Part shown: in pieces, positions 44,073-52,253 of the stretch | Layout: each line of letters begins with the position of its first letter | How positions within the stretch are numbered: position 1 is the first letter of the stretch | Source of the DNA: Bacillota bacterium | GTDB taxonomy: Bacteria; Bacillota; Desulfotomaculia; Desulfotomaculales; VENG01 | Assembly (NCBI GenBank): GCA_009711705.1 | Contig: VENG01000005.1 | Location: forward strand, 62,001-126,000 | DNA: 64,000 nt | Direction of reading: 5' to 3' | Position numbers and translations under genes: made by a program | Notes under the pieces: generated by a model | What the model saw: the letters and a program-made list of their open reading frames with translations, nothing else | The model's database searches: none | Told to the model about the DNA's origin: nothing

Positions 44073-44846
44073 TCACGTAAGCTTTACAGTAATTACAAGC
44101 AAACCCAGAGCCCATACATAAATGCTAAATACTTTAAGGCGCCCAACGGCTAATAACTTCAGTAAAAATTTAATTGCCCAGTACCCTGACACAGCACTGA
44201 CCAGCATGGCCGCCACATAATTCATAATGGGTACCCCTTGAACACCGGTACCCACTAAATCCTTAACGTGTAATAAGGCAGCACCAAATATAACCGGCAC
44301 CGATACTAAAAATGAATAGCGGGCGGCACTTTCCCTATCCATTCCCGTAGCCAGGGCTGCTGTAATAGTGGAGCCCGAACGGGAGAGACCGGGGATAATA
44401 GCCAGACCCTGGGCAACGCCAATAAAAAGGGCCTGCCCTGTGGTTAATTTATTCAATCCTTTTCCTCCACGGGGAATGCTGTCAGCATACCATAAGAAAG
44501 CCCCCGTAACCAGTAAAGCTGCTCCAACTACCAATACAGAGCTGAACATTTTGGTAAAAAAGTCTTCTAAAAAAAATCCCATTAATCCAGCAGGAATGAT
44601 TCCCACAAACAACAGCCAGGTTAGCTTCTGATTAGGTTTCCTGATCACATTCCATATGTCTGCCCAGAACACTACCACAACGGCAGCGAGGGTTCCGGTA
44701 TGAACCATAACATCAAACAGTACGCCGGCACCGGTTTCAACCCCTAATATATTTTGAAAAATTACCAGGTGACCTGAACTACTAACAGGTAGAAACTCCG
44801 TTAGCCCCTGAATCAATCCTAAGAATACAGCCTGCCACAATGACAA
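44073..44846 (-). CDS. uppP: Undecaprenyl-diphosphatase UppP
   Basis: A 257-residue BacA/UppP membrane phosphatase. LIQGLTEFLPVSSSGHLVIF near the start and IPGLSRSGSTITAALATGMDRE in the middle are the two signature active-site stretches. About eight helices. Recycles undecaprenyl diphosphate for wall synthesis and gives bacitracin tolerance. TTG start after AAGGGGATGGCATA. A DedA-family gene lies 30 bp upstream in the same direction. Confidence 0.95.
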   Translation of the reverse strand: MSLWQAVFLGLIQGLTEFLPVSSSGHLVIFQNILGVETGAGVLFDVMVHTGTLAAVVVVFWADIWNVIRKPNQKLTWLLFVGIIPAGLMGFFLEDFFTKMFSSVLVVGAALLVTGAFLWYADSIPRGGKGLNKLTTGQALFIGVAQGLAIIPGLSRSGSTITAALATGMDRESAARYSFLVSVPVIFGAALLHVKDLVGTGVQGVPIMNYVAAMLVSAVSGYWAIKFLLKLLAVGRLKVFSIYVWALGLLVITVKLT

Positions 44847-44876
44847 TATGCCATCCCCTTTCTTGTATCTAAGAGT

Positions 44877-45437
44877 TTAATTTTTTGAGTATATTTTACG
44901 GATAAATACAATCGCAGTCCAGCTAAATAAAAGAAAAAAAACTATAGGTATAAAGAAATACTTCTCATATTCTTCTGTGCTGGAGTGATACATTTTTCCC
45001 AGCACCAGCATCAAAAAGGCCCAGGGAAATATGCCTAAAAAAGTTAACACACCGTATCGCCAAGGCTTTACCCTGCTCATGCCGGCTGCATATGAAATAT
45101 AATTACCAAGCACAAAAGGGCGCGTCACACAGACACTTAACTCACCGTAACGACGAAACCACTGGAGGGCTCTCACAAGTTTCCGGGAAAACTTACCCCT
45201 GCCGTTGTTTTCCAGCTTGCGTCCAATGGCGTATGGTATATAACTGGCAGCGCTATAAGCCAGGCCCATTCCTACAGACAGCCAGAAAATCTGTTGCATA
45301 TCAGGGTGAAGTAAATAACCGAAAACTAGAACAATTATGATACCGGGAAAGGGAAGAGAAGATCCTTCTAAGAACATAGAAATAAAAAGACTTGTGCTGC
45401 CCAATCCCTTAATAATACTAGTTACGTCTGATATCAT
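44877..45437 (-). CDS. DedA-family membrane protein
   Basis: A 186-residue DedA/SNARE-associated protein: FLEGSSLPFPGIIIVLVFG, RYGELSVCVTRPFVLGNYISYAAG and GMSRVKPWRYGVLTFLG fit the family. DedA proteins are lipid flippases, and several return undecaprenyl phosphate. Adjacent to uppP, so joint work in undecaprenyl phosphate recycling is plausible. Confidence 0.88.
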   Translation of the reverse strand: MISDVTSIIKGLGSTSLFISMFLEGSSLPFPGIIIVLVFGYLLHPDMQQIFWLSVGMGLAYSAASYIPYAIGRKLENNGRGKFSRKLVRALQWFRRYGELSVCVTRPFVLGNYISYAAGMSRVKPWRYGVLTFLGIFPWAFLMLVLGKMYHSSTEEYEKYFFIPIVFFLLFSWTAIVFIRKIYSKN

Positions 45438-45478
45438 TTTATCACTCTCCGAGTAGCCATCATTTTAGATGGGGTTTA

Positions 45479-46108
45479 CTATAGTAAATACTTTCTAAAG
45501 AAATCAACAACCGTACCCGCCAGCCTGTTTTCATATCCCCGCCAAAAATGATCCGCGCCGGAGATAACTTCCACAACCTTAGGGTCATTCATTTTTTCGG
45601 CTGCCTGCAGAATATCTGAAGAAGGGATCATGTTATCCTTATCCCCGCAAATTATCAGCTTGGGCTTCTTGCAATCAGCAGCAACGTTGCCCGGCACAAC
45701 CGGGGAAACCGCTGCCAGAGCCCTTATGTAACTGCTATGTGACCCTATAGACAGGGCGACCATGCCCCCGAAGGAATAACCCATTATACCTACTCTGTCC
45801 GCATCGATTTCTTCTTGGCACTTAAGCAAAGAGATTGCCGCCCCGGCATCATCCTGTTCCCCTATGCCGTTGGCAAAAGAACCCTGACTAAGGCCAACTC
45901 CTCTAAAATTAAAGCGCAAACAAGCTATTTGTTCCTTAACCAGAGCTTTTTTTACGGCCACAACTACATTATTATCCATATCCCCTCCGTAAAGAGGGTG
46001 GGGGTGGCAAAGCACCACTCCCGGATAAGGGCCGGGAGTTTCCGGTAATTCTAAACATGCTTCCAGGGACAACCCTTCATTATCAATGGTTATTTTTGTT
46101 TCCGGCAT
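45479..46108 (-). CDS. Alpha/beta hydrolase
   Basis: A 209-residue serine hydrolase. Oxyanion LCHPHPLYGGDMDN, nucleophile GYSFGG, acid region ICGDKDNMIP, catalytic His in SGADHFW. It matches the group of bacterial hydrolases annotated YsgA/dienelactone-like. ATG after GAGGTGAATTAA. No clear role. Confidence 0.88.
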   Translation of the reverse strand: MPETKITIDNEGLSLEACLELPETPGPYPGVVLCHPHPLYGGDMDNNVVVAVKKALVKEQIACLRFNFRGVGLSQGSFANGIGEQDDAGAAISLLKCQEEIDADRVGIMGYSFGGMVALSIGSHSSYIRALAAVSPVVPGNVAADCKKPKLIICGDKDNMIPSSDILQAAEKMNDPKVVEVISGADHFWRGYENRLAGTVVDFFRKYLL

Positions 46109-46132
46109 TTAATTCACCTCATCGTAATTAGC

Positions 46133-46765
46133 TTAATTTTTGTCGGGCAGCGCAAGGTTAATACCCAAAGCTATTAATACACTCCCTGATGCCCAACTGA
46201 TTTTCCCTCCCACGCTGGTTTTGCCGGCCATAAGCTTCCCAATTCTCCCGGCAAGCACTGCTACCGCAGTTAATACTCCCAGGCATAACAAAAAGTATAT
46301 CAAACCCAGAATAACAGACTGTACTGCGGCCAAGGAACTCTGTTCGTTTACAAATTGAGGCAAAAAACTCACAAAGAAAAGTGCCACCTTTGGATTCAGG
46401 ACATTTGTCAGAAATCCCTGCAAGAAAAGGTTTTCAAATGACTGTCTCTGTTCATTGGTAACAGTCTTTAATTCTTGCCTGCCAGTTAAACTTTTTATCC
46501 CTAAATATATTAGATATGCTGCTCCCAGATACTTAATTATAAAGTAGGCGGAACTGCATGATTTTAATAATAACGCCAGCCCCAGAGCAGCGGCCAGGGT
46601 ATGTATTATTAAGCCTCCACACACACCACACGCAGATAAAATACCGGCCATACGGCCTTGACCGATGGCCCGGGTAATCACATAAATCATGTCCGGACCA
46701 GGTGTTAAAATCAAAACTAAAGAGGCACCTATAAACAATAACAAGTTAGATAGTTCAAAAATAAT
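46133..46765 (-). CDS. LysE-family exporter
   Basis: A transporter of about 210 residues with six helices and the LysE/RhtB signature LILTPGPDMIYVITRAIGQGRMAG, LGAAYLIYLG, and FLTNVLNPKVALFFVSFLPQFV. The TTG at 46744 is 27 bases from the GGAGG site. The ATT at 46765 lies six bases after it, and its extension IIFELSN fits the length of LysE N-termini, so an AUU start is proposed. Exports amino acids or related compounds. Confidence 0.88.
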   Translation of the reverse strand: MIFELSNLLLFIGASLVLILTPGPDMIYVITRAIGQGRMAGILSACGVCGGLIIHTLAAALGLALLLKSCSSAYFIIKYLGAAYLIYLGIKSLTGRQELKTVTNEQRQSFENLFLQGFLTNVLNPKVALFFVSFLPQFVNEQSSLAAVQSVILGLIYFLLCLGVLTAVAVLAGRIGKLMAGKTSVGGKISWASGSVLIALGINLALPDKN

Positions 46766-46964
46766 ATATTACCTCCATTCATTGCTACTAGATAAGACTT
46801 CTTTACAACCTTAAAAAAAGTTCTGCTTAATTAACTAAATCCCTCCCATTACCTTCCATTTAAGTGGTAACAAATTATCTACTGCTGGAATATTATACCC
46901 CTAAAATTAAAAGACGTACATTCTTCCAGGCAAGACAAATAGCGTGCAGAAGGAGGGAAACTAA

Positions 46965-47273
46965 ATGGCTCATACTAGTCTTCATGTCCATGACCACACA
47001 GGTTTAACCACCTGCAATGACGAACACTGCCACATTCACCCGGGTGTAACCACCCCGCCGGTTCCGTATGGCGACAACCATTATCATGAAATAATCGGTC
47101 AAACTACCTATCAAGACGGGCATTATCACAGTTATCGTGCCAATACAACTCTGGCCGCGTACTTACCTAACGGGTATCATACACATTACGCATCCTTTGA
47201 AACCAGCTTTGCCGATGGCCACGTACATTCAATCATGGGTTATGTAATGCCGGTAAAGCCAGAAATAGAGTAA
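46965..47273 (+). CDS. YmaF-like histidine-rich protein
   Basis: A 102-residue protein with many histidines in pairs: LHVHDHTG, EHCHIHPG, NHYHEI, GHYHSYRA, YHTHYA, GHVHSI. This is the YmaF-type pattern of repeated HxH strands, seen in spore formers. No signal or membrane helix. ATG after AAGGAGGG. Probably binds metal; function unproven. Confidence 0.82.
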   Translation: MAHTSLHVHDHTGLTTCNDEHCHIHPGVTTPPVPYGDNHYHEIIGQTTYQDGHYHSYRANTTLAAYLPNGYHTHYASFETSFADGHVHSIMGYVMPVKPEIE

Positions 47274-47400
47274 GCACTTTTAGTGATTAAAAAAATATTT
47301 TAACAGCACGAAGGATTTGAGGATTTATGTAGAATATAAGTAAAAGCAACTCTTAACTTAATACGCTCCAAGCTGATGTCATCTAAGGAAAGTAATTTCT

Positions 47401-47507
47401 ATGGTGCTCAGCCGCGCCAGGTAATTTAAAGCCTGGCAAACGGCGATCGGGAAACCGGTTTGCCCCCCATGGTGGAAAGGAGCGGGAGCAATTCGGTTAA
47501 TCAATAG
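47401..47507 (+). ncRNA. Structured leader RNA (riboswitch candidate) of the TupA-like gene
   Basis: The 417-bp gap before the tungstate-binding gene is GC-rich and structured. CCAGG/CCTGG (47417-47435, in GCCAGG and GCCTGGC) with an outer CCG/CGG forms one arm; ATCGG-GAAA-CCGGT forms another with a GNRA loop; then GGTGGAAAGGAGCGGG. Directly after comes a strong terminator. A ligand-sensing leader before a tungstate/molybdate-binding protein suggests the Moco/Tuco type, but I could not match the consensus by eye, so the family stays open. Confidence 0.55.
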
Positions 47508-47550
47508 CCGGGTCCCTGCATATTTATGCCTTGGACCTGGTTATTTTTTT
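47508..47550 (+). terminator. Leader terminator upstream of the TupA-like gene
   Basis: CCGGGTCC (47508-47515) pairs with GGACCTGG (47533-47540) over eight pairs, with an inner GCAT/ATGC, followed by TTATTTTTTT. A second GGGTCC at 47551-47556 could pair with GGACC instead. As it lies 140 bp before the start codon, it can act as a conditional terminator. Confidence 0.8.
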
Positions 47551-47690
47551 GGGTCCGTTGCTTCCTCCCTCTTCCCAACTTATGATAAATAGACGTGAAA
47601 GGGGGTATAAAAATAACCAAAAACTATAATTTTTTTTAAAAATTAATAACCAGCTTATCATAAATTAGTTTTTAAGAGGGAGTGCTAATT

Positions 47691-48557
47691 GTGGAAATAC
47701 AAACCAAACGCAACCTTATTTCAGTTAGCCTTTTGGTAATTCTAATGATGGTTGTAATCGTATCCGGTTGTGCAAATCAAGGAGAAAACAACCAAAATGA
47801 AGCAAATAAGGCAGCACCGGAAAATCCCCAAATTACTTTGGCCACTACCACCAGCACATACGATTCCGGCCTGCTGGATGAAGTTATACCGGCCTTTGAG
47901 AAAGAAACCGGTTACGAGGTGCAAATACTGTCCAAAGGCACCGGTGCCTCTTTGGAATTGGGCAAACGGGGTGATGCCGACGTGCTTCTGGTACATGCCA
48001 AGGACAGGGAGTTAAAGTTGGTGGACGAAGGTTATTTTGTTGACCGTAAGGATGTAATTTATAACGACTTTATTTTCATTGGACCCTCAAATGATCCCGC
48101 CGAAATTAAAGGTATGGAAAAGGCGGCAGCAGCTTTGAAAAAGATTGAAGAAACTAAATCCTCCTTTGTTTCCAGGGGGGACAACTCCGGTACCAACATG
48201 AAAGAAATAAGTATTTGGTCCCAAGCAGGAATTGAACCATCCGGTGATTGGTATATGGCGGTGGGACAAGGCATGGGGGAAGCCTTGCGCATCACCGATG
48301 AAAAAAAAGCCTATACCATGACTGACAGGGGTACTTACCTTTCCATGAAAGATAAGATGAGCCTGGAAGTATTGGTGGAAGGGGATCCCATACTCTTTAA
48401 CCAATACGGAATTATGGCAGTTAACCCGGAAAAACATGATGTTAATTACGTTGGAGCAAAAGCTTTAATAGACTTTATGGTATCTGATAAAGGCCAAGAG
48501 ATGATTGGCAATTACAACAAATACGGAGAGCAGCTTTTTGTACCCAACGCCGCTTAG
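47691..48557 (+). CDS. tupA: TupA-like tungstate/molybdate-binding lipoprotein
   Basis: A 288-residue substrate-binding protein of the PBP family with lipobox VSGCAN. Signature: LATTTSTYDSGLLDEVIP, GTGASLELGKRGDADVLLVHA, FVSRGDNSGTNMKE, and YTMTDRGTYL. These fit TupA/WtpA-like tungstate binders. GTG 47691 has GAGGGAG eight bases ahead; the longer frame from 47682 would start inside that site. No tupB or tupC follows, so its permease and ATPase must be elsewhere. Confidence 0.9.
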   Translation: MEIQTKRNLISVSLLVILMMVVIVSGCANQGENNQNEANKAAPENPQITLATTTSTYDSGLLDEVIPAFEKETGYEVQILSKGTGASLELGKRGDADVLLVHAKDRELKLVDEGYFVDRKDVIYNDFIFIGPSNDPAEIKGMEKAAAALKKIEETKSSFVSRGDNSGTNMKEISIWSQAGIEPSGDWYMAVGQGMGEALRITDEKKAYTMTDRGTYLSMKDKMSLEVLVEGDPILFNQYGIMAVNPEKHDVNYVGAKALIDFMVSDKGQEMIGNYNKYGEQLFVPNAA

Positions 48558-48570
48558 CTGAGCATCGGAC

Positions 48571-48613
48571 AATAAGTTAACACTTGGTGCCAGGCACCAA
48601 GTGTTAACTTATT
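48571..48613. repeat. Perfect 43-bp palindrome, GTGCCAGGCAC family
   Basis: Arms 48571-48591 and 48593-48613 are exact reverse complements around a single A. The outer part is AATAAGTTAACAC and the core GGTGCCAGGCACC. It lies between the convergent tupA-like and degV-like genes and probably ends both transcripts. A less perfect relative is at 12533-12575. Confidence 0.9.
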
Positions 48614-48627
48614 AAAAAAGAACAACC

Positions 48628-49491
48628 TCAACACATATCTTTTTGCATCGTATAGTAAGCAACTCCTAATGTTCCCGGACCTACATGAAGCCCTATCACA
48701 GGGCCAATTGGGCAAATGGGCAAACGAATGCCAAGCTTGTCCTCCAAAAAGCATGACAACTGTTCAGCCTCTGGTTGGTTATTAATATGATGAATCACAG
48801 CTTCTCCCAGACCCTTTTGCTTAACGTCTTGCGTAAAAATCTTGATAATTTCTTTAACGGCACGGTCTTTCTTGCGGCATTTATTCAGCAATTCAGTTTT
48901 GCCGTTGATTACGGTTAAGATCGGACGTATTTGCAGCAAAGAACCTAACAGGGCCGCTGCCCCTCCAATACGACCGCCTTTCTGTAAATAGTCCAAGGTA
49001 TCCGGCACAAATAGGAACCTACTTCTATTGATGACATATCCGGCCTGGTCTAAAACCTCTTCCATGGCCTGTCCCGCTTTGGCTGCCTTAGCCGCTGCCA
49101 GTACGGCAAACCCTAACTCCATACAATTTGACCTGGAGTCAAGTATCTTGATTACAGCCTCAGGGTATTTTTTAACAACCATCTTTTTAACCATTTTAGC
49201 GGTAGAAAAGGTACCGCTCATCTCGGAAGAAATAAAAATACCTACCACAGCCTCATTGGCAATAATAAGTCTTTCAAAAACATCATACAATTCCTGGGGT
49301 GAGGGCTGAGATGACGTTGGCATAGTTTTACTGTCAGCCATTTTATTGTAAAAGGTGGCATTTTCAATTTCTTCTTCACGGTAGGTTTCTGAATCAACAG
49401 TTACCCCTAAAGATACAACCGATATATCATACTCTTCTCTTAAGTGGCCTGGTAAATATGAAGTACTATCAGTTACAATTTTGATGGCCAA
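48628..49491 (-). CDS. DegV-family fatty-acid-binding protein
   Basis: A 287-residue DegV protein: IVTDSTSYLP, KTMPTSSQPSPQELYDVFE, ISSEMSGTFSTA, and the late HVGPGTLGVAYY. DegV/FakB proteins bind fatty acids for phosphorylation by FakA. No fakA adjoins. TTG start after GGAGG, nine bases. Confidence 0.92.
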   Translation of the reverse strand: MAIKIVTDSTSYLPGHLREEYDISVVSLGVTVDSETYREEEIENATFYNKMADSKTMPTSSQPSPQELYDVFERLIIANEAVVGIFISSEMSGTFSTAKMVKKMVVKKYPEAVIKILDSRSNCMELGFAVLAAAKAAKAGQAMEEVLDQAGYVINRSRFLFVPDTLDYLQKGGRIGGAAALLGSLLQIRPILTVINGKTELLNKCRKKDRAVKEIIKIFTQDVKQKGLGEAVIHHINNQPEAEQLSCFLEDKLGIRLPICPIGPVIGLHVGPGTLGVAYYTMQKDMC

Positions 49492-49516
49492 TCTTAATTA
49501 CCTCCAAAAATAATTA

Positions 49517-51037
49517 TTATACGATGGGGCGCATAGTAATTTGCTCTGCATCTTTTTTTCTTCTCGTATGACTTAATTGTTGGAACGATTTGGACATTCT
49601 TTTTACACCCTCTGAAATAGTACTTTCATCAATAGACGCATAACAGAGGCGAAACTCCCTATCACCGGACAGATCGCTATAGAAGGCATTACCGGGAATG
49701 AATGTGACACCGTTTTTGGTCGTTTCATGAAGCAACTTGTTGGTGGTAACAGAACTGTTAATTTTACACCAAAAGTAAAACCCACCGCCGGGTAAATTAA
49801 AAACAATTTGATCACCAAAATTACGCTTGATGGCTTTGGCCAGAACATCCCTACGCTTTTTATAAATTTTACGCATACCGGAAAGATGTCCGGCAAGATC
49901 ACCATGCTCCAAATATAAGTGCAACATTAACTGTGAAATGTTGCTGCTATGCAGGTCGACATATTGTTTTTCTACGGCCAGACGGTTAATTAGAGCCGGG
50001 TCCGACACAATAAAGCCGGTACGCAGGCCCGGAAAAAGAATTTTGGAAAAAGTACTTAAGTAAACCACCCCGCCATAAGTATCCATGGCCTTTAAAGGTA
50101 AAGGGGGCTTGTCTTCAAAATAAAGTTCACTATACGGGTCATCTTCCACAACGACCAGCCGGTGCCGGGACGCCAGGCTTAACAGCTCCCTGCGCCGGCT
50201 TTCGGACAGCACACTGCCGGTGGGGTTTTGAAAAGTGGGTATAACGTACAGCATTTTAGGCCGGTAACGAATCAGATAGTCCTCCAGGATGGAAAGAGAA
50301 AAACCTTCACCTGTCGGGAGGGTGAGCACTTTGGCACCGGCGGCCTGAAAAACCTGTATGGCGCCGATAAATGTGGGCGATTCTGTCACAACGTAATCTC
50401 CCGGCTCTAAAAGTACATTACTTAGCAAATATAACCCCTGCTGTGAACCTGACAAGATGATGGTTTCCTCTGCGGTGGCATTAATTCCCTTGCTTCGAAC
50501 ATGTGCGGCAACAGAACTTTTTAAAGGAGCAAATCCTTCTGTTGAAATATGGGCAAAGGCATTCTTATTAAAACTTCCCATATGCCGGTGAAGTAAGGTT
50601 TCAAACTGTTCCACGGGGTAATATGCCGGATCAGGCATGCCTGTGCCCAGAGAGATAATTTCGTCAAAATTCAAAACTGAAACCATTTCCTTCATTATGG
50701 AGGACAATGGTGTTTGGGGGTAAGGCTTAAACAGCTGTGACCAGGGTACCGCCGAAGATAATTCATCTGCTGCATCGGAGGACTCAGCCACATACGTGCC
50801 ACTCCCTATTTTTGATTGTATTAAACCCTGCTGCTCCAACTTACGGTAGGCATTAATGGCTGTAGTACGGCTGACCCCGATTATTTCGGCTAATTCCCGC
50901 TCCGGGGGAAGTTTACTTCCGGGCGGCAAGGAAAAATCCTTAATTTTAGCAGTAACAGCTTCGGCGATTTGCAAGTACAGGGGAGCTTTGGATTGGTGGT
51001 TTAATTTTATACTTTTAAGATGTTTGGATAGATCCAA
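49517..51037 (-). CDS. MocR-type GntR regulator with aminotransferase domain
   Basis: A 506-residue fusion. Residues 1-80: GntR winged helix (LPPGSKLPPERELAEIIGVSRTTAINAYRKLEQ). Residues 130 onward: fold-type I aminotransferase with VIPTFQNPTG, VVEDDPYSELY and the PLP lysine in STFSKILFPGLRTG. Such MocR regulators sense amino-acid or vitamin-B6 compounds. It diverges from azlCD by 110 bp, so control of that exporter is likely. Confidence 0.92.
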   Translation of the reverse strand: MDLSKHLKSIKLNHQSKAPLYLQIAEAVTAKIKDFSLPPGSKLPPERELAEIIGVSRTTAINAYRKLEQQGLIQSKIGSGTYVAESSDAADELSSAVPWSQLFKPYPQTPLSSIMKEMVSVLNFDEIISLGTGMPDPAYYPVEQFETLLHRHMGSFNKNAFAHISTEGFAPLKSSVAAHVRSKGINATAEETIILSGSQQGLYLLSNVLLEPGDYVVTESPTFIGAIQVFQAAGAKVLTLPTGEGFSLSILEDYLIRYRPKMLYVIPTFQNPTGSVLSESRRRELLSLASRHRLVVVEDDPYSELYFEDKPPLPLKAMDTYGGVVYLSTFSKILFPGLRTGFIVSDPALINRLAVEKQYVDLHSSNISQLMLHLYLEHGDLAGHLSGMRKIYKKRRDVLAKAIKRNFGDQIVFNLPGGGFYFWCKINSSVTTNKLLHETTKNGVTFIPGNAFYSDLSGDREFRLCYASIDESTISEGVKRMSKSFQQLSHTRRKKDAEQITMRPIV

Positions 51038-51148
51038 TTCTAAGTTTCACTCTCCATATATCCAATTTTGTCACCATATTGATTAATTGGATATTTACAC
51101 TGCTTTTCCTTCCGGGTAAAATTAAAAAATTAACCGGGGGTGATTTTT

Positions 51149-51883
51149 ATGGATGCTGTAAAATCCTTATCGTCAATGGAAGACGGGCGCAATAACACTG
51201 CCATGCTTTGGCGGGCTGTACGGGATACCATACCCATAATGTTCGGTGTAGTACCATTTGGTATTACCTGCGGCATAATGGGTTTAACTGCCGGGCTGAG
51301 CTCTCTGGAAACAGTGTTTATGTCGGTACTGGTTTTCGCCGGCGCGTCCCAATTTATTGCCATTGATATGCTGGGGGCAGGCATAATGGGGTGGTGGGTA
51401 ATCGTACTTACTACCTTATTGGTCAATTTAAGGCATCTGTTAATGGGGGCCTCCCTGGCACCGCACGTAAATAAATTACCATTACCCATGCAGGGAGCGC
51501 TGGCCTTCGGCCTGGTTGACGAGTCTTATGCGCTTACTGCCAATCAAATCCATAGGGAAGGCTACAATGCCTATTACCAAACAGGCGTACAAATATCACT
51601 ATACATTATCTGGGCATTTTCCACATTGGCCGGGACTGTTTTGGGAGAGAAGATATCCAACCCCCTGGAGTGGGGCTTGGACTTTGCCATGCCGGCTACA
51701 TTTTTAGTTTTACTAATGCCCCGCCTCACCGACCGGATAAGCCTGTATGTTTGCATCATATCAGCTGTATTCGCAGTATTAGGAGCATTATATCTGCCGG
51801 GTAAGTGGTATATCATCATTGCTTGCATAGCAGCAACCATAGCCGGGGGCTTTTGGGAAAGGGGAGACCAAGGTGAGGAATGA
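51149..51883 (+). CDS. azlC: AzlC-family branched-chain amino acid exporter
   Basis: A 244-residue membrane protein: AVRDTIPIMFGVVPFGITCG, VFAGASQFIAIDMLGAG, NLRHLLMGASLAPH and VDESYAL are typical for AzlC. ATG 51149 follows GGGGGTG; GTG 51140 is in frame but part of the site. Works with AzlD to export branched-chain amino acids or their analogues. Divergent from the MocR gene. Confidence 0.92.
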   Translation: MDAVKSLSSMEDGRNNTAMLWRAVRDTIPIMFGVVPFGITCGIMGLTAGLSSLETVFMSVLVFAGASQFIAIDMLGAGIMGWWVIVLTTLLVNLRHLLMGASLAPHVNKLPLPMQGALAFGLVDESYALTANQIHREGYNAYYQTGVQISLYIIWAFSTLAGTVLGEKISNPLEWGLDFAMPATFLVLLMPRLTDRISLYVCIISAVFAVLGALYLPGKWYIIIACIAATIAGGFWERGDQGEE

Positions 51884-52199
51884 AATATTGTACATCATAC
51901 TGGGCATGGCTGTGGTAACATATCTTACCAGGTTCGGTTTTATATACTTGTTCCGGTACATTAAAGCACCGGATAAACTTGAACGCTGGTTAAAACACGT
52001 TCCCACCAGCATTCTGACTGCCATGATTGTACCCGCACTGTTATTACCTGCCGGCCATCTTGATTTAACTTTTGACAACCGTTATCTTTTTGCCGGCATA
52101 GTGGCCGGTCTTGTAGCGTGGAAAACCGGCAACATATTTATCACCATGTTTTCGGGCATGGTAATAATGCTGGCCTACATTTTCCAGCCCCTGGCCTAA
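51873..52199 (+). CDS. azlD: AzlD-family exporter subunit
   Basis: A 108-residue protein with three or four helices, ILGMAVVTYLTRFGFIYLF, LERWLKHVPTSILTAMIVPALLLPAG, WKTGNIFITMFSGMVIMLA. The GTG start overlaps the azlC stop by 11 bp, so translation is coupled. Confidence 0.92.
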   Translation: MRNEILYIILGMAVVTYLTRFGFIYLFRYIKAPDKLERWLKHVPTSILTAMIVPALLLPAGHLDLTFDNRYLFAGIVAGLVAWKTGNIFITMFSGMVIMLAYIFQPLA

Positions 52200-52200
52200 A

Positions 52201-52247
52201 AGGGGCAAGGGGGACAGGTCCCTTGTCCCTCTTGCCCTCTTGCCCCT
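52201..52247. terminator. Inverted repeat between convergent genes
   Basis: AGGGGCAAG (52201-52209) and CTTGCCCCT (52239-52247) frame GGGACAGGTCCCTTGTCCC, an internally repetitive GC-rich hairpin of the GGGGACAGG type. It lies between azlD and the convergent FtsA-like gene and probably ends both. Confidence 0.65.
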
Positions 52248-52253
52248 CCGGGT

